NCBI GenBank assembly: GCA_030248195.1
Contig: JASAND010026505.1
Span: forward strand, 1-64,000
From: Trissonchulus latispiculum
Taxonomy: Eukaryota > Nematoda > Enoplea > Enoplida > Ironidae
DNA length: 64,000 bases
Direction of reading: 5' to 3'
Shown piece by piece: positions 52,801 to 63,040 of the stretch. The notes below the pieces were generated by a model. The model worked only from the letters and a program-made list of their open reading frames with translations, made no database searches and had not been told where the DNA came from. Positions within the stretch are counted from its first letter, which is position 1. Every line of letters begins with the position of its first letter. Position numbers and translations under genes: made by a program.

Positions 52801-53940
52801 AGTTGTAATCCGATGATTTTATTGTTGCCTTTTGGAACTACGAGGGTTAATTCCAAATCAGCCTCCACTACTTATACACCTGATGGTTGTTTAGCAGTTT
52901 TGTGGCAGGAAGAAATGGTTTTTGATCATGTTGATCTCTTGATCTTTTAGAAATTATTGCTTTCTAAGATTTGTTATGTGAAATCTAACATAACCGAAAA
53001 ATGTTTCGTATCCATTTTTACTGAAAAGAGGAGTATACTCCTGGGGTATCTTCCTAAGGTTTAATACCCAGTTCTTTGAGATTCAATTTGTCCTTCAGTT
53101 TAGGTCAGGATTCAGGATTAATGCTAGCTAACGTATAGTAGTTGTGAACGGGATTTCAGGTAACCAGAAGTCGTAATCGTTGGAAATTCGTATTCAAGGA
53201 TGGCGTGATGAATCTTAACGGACTGGACTATGTCTTTCAGCGGGCAACTGGGGAGGCCGAATGGTAGATCCGATAGATCTATCTATATATACATATAATA
53301 CGTACTATTATAGTGTATTTTTGTAATGCTCGTTTAAGATTACAGAGTGATATATTATAAATAATCTAGATAGATACTATGTATGTGTATGTAATAAAGT
53401 TGTCCTCTAACTACTAATTAGGGATGCACCGATGCCTCAACTCATCGAAATTTTCACAATTTTCTTTCTGTTTTTAACAAAATTTTGCAACTTTTCACGC
53501 CAAAGCTGAATAAAAACAAGATTACCACTTGGACGTACGAGAACTACATAAATATAGTGTTTGTACCCTATTTTCGGGACAAGTTAAAATTTTTAAAAAT
53601 TAAGCTACTCTCTACCTTTAAGGCCATGGCCCCGGTGCCTCTCTAAACTCTAAATGATGCATTATTATGTACTTAAGATGTATTTATAACATATCTCTGT
53701 TGTACATGTTTTGTTGATTACTAGTTGTTATGTCCTATCTTGATTTCAAGTCTCCAAAAATCGTTACCCCTGGCTTACTCTGTTCTCATTGTGAAGTATT
53801 TATTAGTTAATGAATGTTACAAACTGTTTCCGGTGGTAGGGTTCTTCAATACTTACTTAGCGTTTTTTGTATGTATTTAACTTGTTTGATGCTGTTGTGT
53901 TACTTGTTGATGTTCCATGTTTAGCACATTTTTACACTGC
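52801..53940. other. AT-rich intergenic spacer
   Basis: No gene, RNA or clear repeat recognised apart from short ATATA-type tracts near 53,280-53,310. Confidence 0.4.
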
Positions 53941-53948
53941 ACTGGATC

Positions 53949-54224
53949 CAGGGATGAGGCAGGAGGGGCATACGCCCCTCCCCCCAAAATCGTAGACAAA
54001 AGAAAATTTTTAAGTTTCAGTTTTTTTAAAATTTTTATTTTCGGAGAGGGACCAAATTTCCCCAAAAAACTTGCGCCTGCGGTGCTCATTTTGCATAGAA
54101 ATGCACCCAAAACAATAAACTGTACCTGAATCTGTACTTCAACAGTTAGTTTACAGGAAAAATTTTGAAACATTTTTGCCGAGCCCCTCCCCGCCCTCGA
54201 AATTCTTGTCTGGCTACGCTAGTG
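53949..54224. mobile_element. 276-bp hAT-like element with perfect 8-bp target duplication
   Basis: ACTGGATC occurs at 53,941-53,948 and at 54,225-54,232, directly flanking a segment that begins CAGGGATGAGGCAGG and ends CTGGCTACGCTAGTG. The inverted ends match only in part. The interior has ACGCCCCTCCCC and AAAATTTTTA stretches typical of the GGATCCAGG MITEs in this window. Confidence 0.6.
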
Positions 54225-54723
54225 ACTGGATCTATAGAATTTTTGCTGGTGTATTTGTGGGCCGTGCTTTGCCGGTCACGGAAGTGGACAGCCCCACTTT
54301 CTTCGTTGAAGTTTACGATGAATTAGTTTTTAAGTTTTATTGTCTCTCGTAAAGACATTACATAAGGCGTGCATAAATAAGTACATAAATACAATACAAC
54401 AAATGTGTGAAAATGGTACAAGCCTGGTTGTCGACTAACTTTCCAGGACACGGAATGCATTTTTCTGCGTATTTCCTTGGTTTCTGGTGTTGTTGGCAAA
54501 ATTCCGATAAGGCAGGGAGGGGGTAAATTGTCTAAATAATCTTCGCATAAGCTAATCCAGTTATTAAGGAGTTTTAATTCGTTTTGTCCAACAGAAGTTT
54601 TGTCCCTTTTTCTAACCCTGTGATCGCGCGAATTCAAATGATTGAGTTAGTTAGCTCGTCAGCGCAAATAAGTCTTGTTTCATCGGTCAAAGGTCGTTGT
54701 TTCTTCAGCCGTTGCGACTTCCA

Positions 54724-55040
54724 GAGTATGACGGCTGGTATACTCTGTGCATTATAAGCGTGCTACATCCTCTACCGGCTAACGGCAGACCCCCCCCCCG
54801 AAAATTAAGGTGAGTCAAACTGGTAAGTCAAACAAATTCTCCCGCTATGCTTGTGCTCTAAAGCGCAAAACACACACAAAATTTGCACACGTACTACTTG
54901 TATTTTTGAACTTGAGTGCACAAGCACACAGTGAGTGAGCGTACCTCCGTGTCAACTGGGTACCAGTGCGGGGCCAGCCGTTAGCGTGCAGTGATTGTGT
55001 CAAACTTATAATACATAGAGTATGCCAGCTATAATACTCT
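54724..55040. mobile_element. About 315-bp MITE with 40-60 bp inverted ends
   Basis: GAGTATGACGGCTGGTATAC with TCTGTGCATTATAAG following at the left is matched in reverse by CTTATAATACATAGAGTATG and CCAGCTATAATACTC at the right; CCGGCTAACGG and CCGTTAG sit at the inner ends. Non-coding, with a C-run near 54,790. Confidence 0.5.
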
Positions 55041-55568
55041 TATGTAGTTAGTTGTTGTGCAACTACCATCTGCGAATATGCCTTTTTCATGCTGTTTTTT
55101 GCATTTATTACACCACAAAAGTTCCATCTCTCTAGCTTTTTGTCCCAGAAAATTTTCTGGTGCACTTTTGTATAGGGTAAGGCAAGTCTGGTGCGTACTT
55201 TTGCTTGTGTTGGCTCATAGACTTTTATTTCGTTGTTGTGACTAGAGAGAGACCTCTTCCCTAAGTTGAATTTATTTTTTGGAAAATGGTTTATTTATGT
55301 TGTAGAGGTTTGATCTATGCCAGCTTTTTATAGCAGTTGATCTATTATTATTTAATATATATTCGTCCTGTATTTGTTGTGTGAGGTATACTTCGGAAGG
55401 ATTTAATAATATTCTGCTACAGTACTAAGTTTTTGCTTAATTTAATGACGTGCTGCTGTGCTGCTCCGCTTTCAGTTTGGAAATGTTAAATGTTAATTGT
55501 TGTTTCCTTTTTTGGCCAATAAACCAAGTTCTATGTATTTTGTTCCGTCTATCTGTAGTTTGGTAGGA

Positions 55569-55765
55569 TTTTGGTTGCCGCTTTTGACTTCATGATAGAG
55601 AACGTGTTCAAGTGGGAACTAGCGTGTATAATAGGTACTCTTATTGGTAGTGTTAGCTACAAAGTTTTTATATCCGATTTGAATGGTCTTGCCTTTTTTA
55701 ATCTACTGACACTGCCGATATGCTTTGGAGTTCTCACCGTTATAATGCAGTGGTTGACGAGTTGA
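55569..55765 (+). other. Possible last exon of a small membrane protein
   Basis: After a good acceptor (ctatctgtag at 55,550-55,559), one frame runs to TGA at 55,763-55,765 and encodes two clear hydrophobic segments (ELACIIGTLIGSVSY and LLTLPICFGVLTVIMQWL). It looks like the end of a membrane protein, but no upstream exon was identified and the family is not recognised. Confidence 0.3.
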
Positions 55766-56573
55766 CTTTCGTATAGAATATGGACTTACTCTAAGTTAAG
55801 GACACTTTCAATTTTAATGGGCTGAGATGGCCGATTGGTATAAGCTGTTCTTGGTGGTCAGTTATTTGAAGCCCTGGGAAACGGCTCCACTGGGGCTGTT
55901 ACTACCTTCCGGACAAGCAAGTTGTAGTTTTTACAGTAAACTCCTTTTTTGGCAAAAACTAAATGAAATTTTCTGTAGCAAATACAGAAGTGTGCTACTT
56001 CCTTCAGTGCTGACGGGCATTGCCAAAAATTCCGCTAATCCTTGAGTCAGTGATGGATCAACAGTGAAACTGTTGCCAACAACCAAAGCCCTGCGAAACG
56101 CTACCTAGCGCTGTTACTAATTTCGGTTCTTCGGCCAAATAAATTTCAGATCTTCCCAAAGGTGTAGAAGTGACTGAATCATCAGTAATTGGCAGTCGGC
56201 CGGCGGGACACCAAGCTTGGCTGGCTAAAGTTCCGGCCAACTGCCTGGTAGTATATACTAGTTTTCTTGCAGTTTTCCATTCAGATTAAAACCTGTGCAA
56301 TTTGGTTTGACAAGCCACCGATCATTTTCACTGTATTTAGGTTGGGGTGTTTTATTCCTCTGTCAGTCTGTTTTGAACTTCTAATTGCCAACTTTTTGCT
56401 AGTTTTTTGCAAGAGCACGTCTAGTAGTTGGTGGTGGTATCACAGAAGTTCCCTCCCATGTGGAATTTTCCCTGTGACATTGACACTAATTTTGTAGGAT
56501 ATATTTTGTATTTTAGATTTTCTCTCCGCATCTCTCTTACTGCAATTTAATTTTTACTGCTTCTCTGCCCTGC

Positions 56574-56963
56574 ATGAGTGCCGCTCGTCTGTCGGCCACG
56601 GTCCGGGCCGTCAAACGGACCAGCCGGATTCCGGACCGGGCCGCCATCGATCTGACAGATGCGGCCGTGGCCAAGATCAAGGAGATTCTGGCGGCCAAGC
56701 CGGACGTCCAGGGTCTCAAGGTGGGCGTGAAGACCCGCGGCTGCAACGGCCTCACCTATACACTGGACTATGCCCAGGAGAAGGGCAAATTCGACGAGGA
56801 AGTGGTCAAGAACGGAGCCCGCCTGTTCGTGGACGCCAAGGCCCAGCTGACCCTTCTGGGAACCCAGATGGACTATGTGGAGGATAAGCTTAGTGCTGAG
56901 TTTGTCTTCAACAATCCCAATATTAAGGGGACTTGTGGCTGTGGGGAAAGTTTTAATATTTGA
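56574..56963 (+). CDS. ISCA1: ISCA1, iron-sulfur cluster assembly A-type protein
   Basis: 129 residues in one exon. A basic N-terminus with Arg/Ser (about 1-20) looks like a mitochondrial presequence. The A-type fold follows with IDLTDAAVAKIKEIL, the cluster-binding C57 in KTRGCNGLTY and C121/C123 in GTCGCGESF. A-type proteins deliver 4Fe-4S clusters in mitochondria, ISCA1 together with ISCA2 and IBA57. Start is the first Met, preceded by CTGC. Codons up to about 56,890 are GC-rich, unlike the AT-rich surroundings. Confidence 0.92.
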   Translation: MSAARLSATVRAVKRTSRIPDRAAIDLTDAAVAKIKEILAAKPDVQGLKVGVKTRGCNGLTYTLDYAQEKGKFDEEVVKNGARLFVDAKAQLTLLGTQMDYVEDKLSAEFVFNNPNIKGTCGCGESFNI

Positions 56964-57980
56964 TTTTTTGCGATGACTCTTTAACTTTGTTCATTTTTTG
57001 ATTCTGTGCTATGTTTTTGTATGGACGTCCGTTCAGTTGCTTGTTGTAGACTCGAAAGCTTTGATTTTCTGAGTTCTTGATTGGACTTTGCTCTAACAGG
57101 ACTAACTTGTGTCTGTGGTTGTAGAATTGGACTACTATTGATGCATTAATTGGAAGCTTTAGTTGTTTGTAAAGACATTTTCAAAGTTTTCAAGTAGCTC
57201 TTATTGGAAGATAATTTACAAATTTGTATGTCCGTTTTAGCACTACTGTCGCCCATCAGTTATTGCTGATGAAATTAGTTGTACATGGATTTTTCCTGCT
57301 AGTCTGATAAGAATTATCCCTTAATTTTTTATTAGCATATTTAGTGTTTTGGCTAACTTACATATATATATATATATATTGTTGCTGTTTATTTATAATA
57401 TGTGTGAAAAGTGGCTGGAGACAGTGTAAAATAAGCTGCGCAGAAGCTGCGCAAAATCCTGCGCAGATCCTGCGCAGATTTCATGCGCAAATTGTAGAGC
57501 ACATCGAGTTTAGTATGTCTGTGAAGTTTCAGCCCCGTATCACTTACCGTTAAAAAGTTGCGCCCCGGACCGGTTATGGCGGCGATGTTTTTTTTTTTTC
57601 CGGTTTCTCTTATTTGATGGTTGTATTGTACATAATGTTCGCCGCTTTCACGTGATCTGCAGCGGTGGGCCAACCTAAAGGGCTATGGGGTCTAGTAGTA
57701 CCCTCTAAAGAATTTAAGAATCACAACTTTTTTTGCGCCGCAGCTGCGCCACAGCGCCGCAGTGGCGCCGCAAAGTCGGCTCATAGCGAAAAGTGACCAT
57801 TTTTGTGGTCGTCGCTCAGGTCGAACGTTACGAGCTGGAGCTGATTTCTTTTTATATTCAGAAATTACATATATTGAACTAACTAACGGTCCAGGTTGCG
57901 TTTCTCTATCACTTCCCTAGCGACCACAGTGGCCCGTCAAAGATGGCGAAAATTCGAAAAATGAAAAATCGAAATTTCTC
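56964..57980. other. 3' side of ISCA1 and spacer
   Basis: Presumed ISCA1 3' UTR, then AT-rich DNA with a short (TA)n at about 57,361-57,380. At 57,436-57,490 the word CTGCGCAG is repeated (tgcgcagaagctgcgcaaaatcctgcgcagatcctgcgcag), a local palindromic cluster. At 57,735-57,775 is a CGCCGCAG-rich run. Confidence 0.45.
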
Positions 57981-57989
57981 GCTATCTAT

Positions 57990-58290
57990 TTAACTTTGAA
58001 CGCTCAAATCTTCCATACAATGGTTTTCTGGCACGGAGAATCGATTCCCGCAGTCAGTTTTACCGTCAGACCCACCCATCTTGCTGGGCTGGTTCCACTT
58101 TGCCGTCGGGAGGGTCAAGTCGGAAACCGCTTCCTGGAGGTCCATAGTAGGCTTTACCTGGCCTCTCAAAACTTTGTCTATAGGGGTTTTCTGGTGTGCC
58201 CAGCTCATTCCCGGTATCCGTTTTGCCGTCCGACGTACCTATTTTGCTGGGCTGGTTCCACTTTGCCGTTTGAAAGGTCAATCGGGTGGG
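57990..58290. repeat. Two diverged copies of a 161-bp repeat
   Basis: The segment around TTGCTGGGCTGGTTCCACTTTGCCGT occurs at 58,080 and again at 58,241, each preceded by GGTTTTCTGG..C at 58,022 and 58,184. Copies are clearly diverged. Confidence 0.6.
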
Positions 58291-58965
58291 GGGTCAAGTG
58301 GTCGAAAATAAAATTTTTCAAAAGTGGTCAAATTTGGTACCAAATGAAAGCCCTAAGCGAGCTAAGCAACTTTTGTCATAGAACTGCATGCTCAAAGCGG
58401 CTGTAGAGTGCTGTGGTGGGGTGGGGTGGGGACTTAGGCGATTTTCGGTCAAAAATGAAAGTTTTCAAAAGTGGTCAAATTTGGTACCAAATGAAAGCCC
58501 TAAGCGAGCTGAGCAACTTTTCTCATAGAACTGCATGCTCAAAGTGGCTGTAGAGTGCTGTGGTGGGGTGGGGTGGGGACTTAGGCGATTTTCGGTCAAA
58601 AATGAAAGTTTTCAAAAGTGGTCAAATTTGGTACCAAATGAAAGCCCTAAGCGAGCTGAGCAACTTTTGTCATAGAACTGCATGCTCAAAGTGGCTGTAG
58701 AGTGCTGTGGTGGGGTGGGGTGGGGACTTAGGCGATTTTCGGTCAAAAATGAAATTTTTCAAATTGGTCAAATTTGATACCAAATGAAAGCCCAAAGTGA
58801 GCTGAGCAGCTTTTGTCATAGAACTGCGTACCCAAAGTGGCTGTAGAGTGCTGTGGTGGGGTGGGGTGGGGACTTAGGCGATTTTGGGTCAAAAATAAAA
58901 TTTTTCAAAAGTGGTCAAATTTGGTATCAAATGAAAGCCCTAAGTGAGCTGAGCAACTTTTGACA
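58291..58965. repeat. 147-bp tandem repeat, about 4.5 copies
   Basis: The phrase GACTTAGGCGATTTT starts near 58,431, 58,578, 58,725 and 58,871, giving periods of 147, 147 and 146 bp. Each unit has AAAGTGGTCAAATTTGG, AAATGAAAGCCC, GCTGAGCAACTTTTG and a TGGGGTGGGG run. Inner copies are nearly identical and outer ones more diverged, as expected for unequal exchange. Non-coding. Confidence 0.9.
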
Positions 58966-59800
58966 TGGAACCATCCACCAATATTTGCTGTGCCAAATAA
59001 CGTCACGTGCCCATGAAACTTTTATCTTTACTTCTTCAACCGGAATTTAAAGGATATATATATATACCTATTTATATTTATTATATATTTAAAGGATATG
59101 TAAAGGATATATATATATACGATACAGCCAACACACACATATTATCCTCTTTTGTGCGGAGCATTTTTGTTACTTGTATATATATTGTTGCTGTTTAAAT
59201 TTATATATTTACAATTTGTTATTTAGTCGAGCCTAGAGTTTAACCTTTGTGCTTAGTAGTTGGATTGTATAGGTTGGAACTTGTTTTGTATACTGTACAG
59301 CCACAGAGAGTATTGTAATATATGCGTTGCTGATATAGTTTAATTAAAAGTAGCTATTGTTCAGTAATGATGATAAGCGGGTGTAGTGATCAGGATTAGA
59401 ATTGGAAAATTCCCGCAGAAGCTGATAAAATGAGGCTGGAGTTATAAAATTTTACTCAGCTTTCGCATAATTTGGAATTAAACAAAAATTGCATGGTTAG
59501 GTAATTTTGGGGGGAGTTCAGGCTATGTAGGCAACGTTAAGGTATACTGTCTGCCTTACATGATTTTCCACTATTGGCTAACGAAAAAATATTTTAAAAA
59601 TTTCTTAATCTAATTGCTTGAATATCCGTTTTAGAATCATGATAAAACTGCGTACTGATAGAAATTATTATAAACATATATAGACAGACATTAGGCAGCT
59701 CTTTTTTCAACCACACGGCAACTTTAGGTCAGCTTATTTTCACAAGGGTAAAAAGCACAACGATACAAACAAAAACAGAACTAGTCAAACAAACAAACAT
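58966..59800. other. AT-rich spacer downstream of the innexin
   Basis: Has two GGATATATATATATAC-like tracts near 59,050-59,120. Should include the innexin 3' UTR. No gene seen. Confidence 0.4.
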
Positions 59801-59806
59801 ATTGTA

Positions 59807-62800
59807 TCATGGAATAGTTTGTTCACTGTTTGAGGAAGTGGGTGGGATTGGTGGGAGGGGTGGTCCAATTTCGGGATGCGGATTGTCTTCCGGATGGAAT
59901 TCCTGGGCCGGCGGGGATCCGAATTTTAGGGCAGCAAAGGACTTCATGCGGCCACCCAGCGATGGCAGTGAGAGAGGTCCGGCGCGGAATGGCTTTCGGT
60001 TGGCAATTTCCGGACTGTGGACATCCGTTTCCCCATCCGGTTCTCGACCGGACGCGACTCGGTTTCCCTGCAGAAGGAGCTGAGGCACGTTATGATAGAT
60101 GATGGGATCTTCATGGGGGGAGGGATCGGGGCTGATTTCCTCCGGGCTGCTGGGTCCGCCCAATTTGGTAGAGCCTAGGCTGTGGAAACTCTTAAACCCA
60201 CCGGATGCTTTTAGGTTCTTATTATCCCGGTACTTAGCCCACAGGATGTAGGCAATTTCTGTGCAGAGGACGGTTCCGGCATGCCAGCCGATCATTCGCA
60301 GGATGAACACTCCATCCGGCCGAAGGAAGTGGGTCACAAAGGACTGGAGCCTTCGTTCGTCCTCAGGGCCTTCCGGGGGCATTTCCGTGAGTTCCAGGGC
60401 CTGCCGGATGTATTGGACCCGAAGGACGGGCAGGATAAGGGACAGCATCCAATATAGGAGACTGAGAAAGCAGAGAACCATCAGTAGGAGGAACCACAGC
60501 CAGAGAAATACGAAAATTTTTTCCGTGAACATGTTGATCACGAGAACACACTGAACGGAATGTCGGTGAACGTTGCCCAGAACACGGATTTCGAAATCGC
60601 ACAACGTTACCCGGGGGAATTTGCCGGAATTTTGCCACTCCTGCCCGTGCAGGAGGTCCCAGACAATGTTGGCCCCGAAGAAGCCGTAGTCCTGAGTCTC
60701 TAGGAATCGATTTAGGAGGAAAAATTGTCCGATTACATTGCCCAGATAGAGGAGCTTTATCAGACAGTAGATAATGCATACGTAGGCGCCGTAGTATTTT
60801 CCGACGCGTATGAAAGCCCACAGGTAGACGGCCTTATTTTTGCTGCCGAAATCCCGCTGATATCGCAGGGAGTCATCGATATGGCGGGCCAGAATATGAA
60901 CGGTCCGGTACCGATTTTCGGGCTCAATGTTGTGCTCATCGCAGGCCATCTGAAGAATGCCGTGAACGTTCACTCCTGAAATAACAAAAAATAATGGAAT
61001 GGCATGTATTTAGAATTTAAATTATTAGAATATCTGTAAAAAATAATTTTACCGTGGACTGCACTAAACAAGTTTAAGACTAGCTGCGCAACAAGTCTAA
61101 CTAACTACTACAGTTCCATTCAAAAATAGGACTTAGCCTTCTGTTATTCCACTGCTATTATTAAACTTACTTGGCGTAGTCCGGCGTAATTCTGCTGTTA
61201 TATATAACTTAAATTTAGATCCTACTAGAAGGACGCGAGCGTTCCCTGGTTTGAGGGGGGAGGGAACATTTCCCCCTCTGTTTTGTAGAACTGAGGGGCG
61301 TGGGCCACTTAAGGCATCCGTCTGGTGGGGAGCCGCTAAAACAGGCACCCACATGGACGGGTCGCAGTGCGGGCGCTTGCGGTACCTGACTGGTAGCTGG
61401 CGTCCTCCACTCCAACGGGGACCCAACCAAATCTGAAGATGTTATAAGACGTAACGTGAAACTACCTCTGCTCCTCTGCTCTAGCTTCTCCGCTGTATTT
61501 TGTCGACTCCACCCGAGCAAAGGGGAAAATTAGCGTATTCTGGAGCATCCATACACAATGGAAAAAATAAAGGCCAAATGGGTTACTCTTCTTCTTCTTA
61601 TATGTACATACTCTTGCTGAGAGTAAGAACGACTGTTCTGTTTATATTACTTTGTGAATGGTTGAAATCAGGAATGAAAGATGTGAAGAAAAGTATCCAG
61701 GGCGGGGATCGAACCACCGAGTTTTGGATCATGAGTAGAACGCTCTACCACTTGCGCCACACCCCCACCAATTTAGATTAACTTGTTAAATATCAGCAAC
61801 CCAGAAAGGTTGAAATCAGCGCAATAATCTAGTCCTGTCACGGTCGCCAAATGTGAAAGGTTGAAATCAGGATCTGAAAGATGTGAAGAAAAGTGTCCAG
61901 GGCGGGGATCAAACCGCCGAGCTTTGGTTTAAGAAGTAGAACGCTCTACCACTGCGCCACATCCCCGGACAAGGAGACTAGATTATAATGCTGATTTCAA
62001 CCTTTCTGGGTTGCTGATATTTAACATACTCCCCTTGCTAATTGAAATTCGGCCTCGAATTTCCAGGAATTGCAGGTCGGTCCTCAAATCCAAGTACCAT
62101 GTGGTCTAAGGGCGGCTCCCCGGCTGCCTCCTAACCCGAGGCCATATTCCTTCTTTCTTCTTCAAAGCCGGGAGCCTGTATATATCAAATCACACAAGAA
62201 CCAATAACCACCATATTAACCCTTAGCACCACGAGGACCACCATATACCAAGCCAATTATCTCAAGGACTTGCAATTCCACAATTCCCAGGCATCACAAA
62301 CGACTTCATCTCCTCAGAGCGGTAAGGACACGGCACGGTCGCCAAATGTGAAAGGTTGAAATCAGGATCTGAAAGATGTGAAGAAAAGTGTCCAGGGCGG
62401 GGATCGAACCGCCGAGCTTTGGTTTAAGAAGTAGAACGCTCTACCACTGCGCCACATCCCCGGACAAGGAGACTAGATTATTACGCTGATTTCAACCTTT
62501 CTGGGTTGCTGATATTTAACAAACTAAAGTTAATTAAAATTAAGGAATTACCAGACTGAGTGCTCAGAATTCTCCAGATGATGCAGGGGAGGTAGAAAAG
62601 AAGGGCTTCAATGGCCAAGATGAAGGGGATCCACTGGTAGTAACCGATCTGGCGAGATTCCCGATTCTGTATACTGCTTGGGATCAGTTCCAGAAAGGGG
62701 ATCCAGTAGGTATTCTGAACCCAGCAGTAGTTTTCGGTGTACTGTTCCATCGCCTTGGTGAACTGTGCCGGGACCCAGCACTCTATCGGATGACCTACGT

Positions 62801-62930
62801 ACTGTTTTGCGCTGACCAGAATGGCGAAAATTATGATAATACTGGGCGTGTAGTAGTAGTTAAGCCTATCAATAAGATCATCATCGATTCGCGGTTCCAG
62901 ACTTCGGAGAGCCGCCGTGAGATAGTGCAT
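59807..62930 (-). CDS. Innexin (gap-junction channel subunit), two coding exons
   Basis: Exons 62552-62930 and 59807-60975, joined in phase 1, about 515 residues. Start is placed at [23 protein letters not shown] (62,930) because innexins usually begin 20-25 residues before the DDD..DRLN..YT segment. Four membrane helices: near residues 28-45, about 108-125, then in exon 2 around [18 protein letters not shown] and [15 protein letters not shown]. Loop one has YVGHPIECW and ENYCW; YYQWIPF follows before helix two. Loop two has [12 protein letters not shown] and HRHSVQC. Two Cys per loop are as required for docking. The long C-terminal tail (residues about 390-515) is Pro/Ser-rich and divergent. 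The frame is open upstream to an acceptor at 63,041, so an extra 5' exon is possible. Confidence 0.9.
61660..61800 (-). mobile_element. tRNA-derived SINE, copy 1 (innexin intron)
   Basis: The minus strand reads GGGGGTGTGGCGCAAGTGG, TAGAGC, then GGTGGTTCGATCCCCGCCC, i.e. A-box and B-box of a tRNA promoter, followed by CTGGACAC/TTTTCTTCACATCTTTC as body. Acceptor and anticodon stems do not pair, so it is not a working tRNA gene. Confidence 0.7.
61850..62030 (-). mobile_element. tRNA-derived SINE, copy 2 (innexin intron)
   Basis: Minus strand: GGGGATGTGGCGCAGTGGTA, then GGCGGTTTGATCCCCGCCC and the same body. The A box is clear; the B box has one change. It is almost the same as copy 3. It is bordered by TTAAATATCAGCAACCCAG in both orientations (61,786 and about 62,007). 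Confidence 0.7.
62338..62520 (-). mobile_element. tRNA-derived SINE, copy 3 (innexin intron)
   Basis: Near-identical to copy 2 over about 180 bp, with a canonical B box GGTTCGATCCC. Both extend to CACATTTGGCGACCGTG on one side and to gctgatttcaacctttctgggttgctgatatttaac on the other. Confidence 0.7.
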
Positions 62931-63040
62931 GTTGATCAGAGAAGGCAAGTGGCTCCCTCGACCGGAGGAATGCTTTCGATCAGAACTGCTGCGACCCGGA
63001 GTGGGATAGATTGGTAGCCAAGAGACATGATGATAGTGAC

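Noticed and set aside
54323..54637. Minus-strand 104-residue frame
   Set aside because: Composition and context give no support for a gene; no recognised domain.
58291..58965. CRISPR-like array
   Set aside because: Units are contiguous 147-bp tandem copies without unique spacers, in a eukaryotic genome.
61680..61765. Genuine tRNA genes in the innexin intron
   Set aside because: A and B boxes are present but acceptor and anticodon stems do not pair, and copies share a long non-tRNA body; better explained as SINEs.
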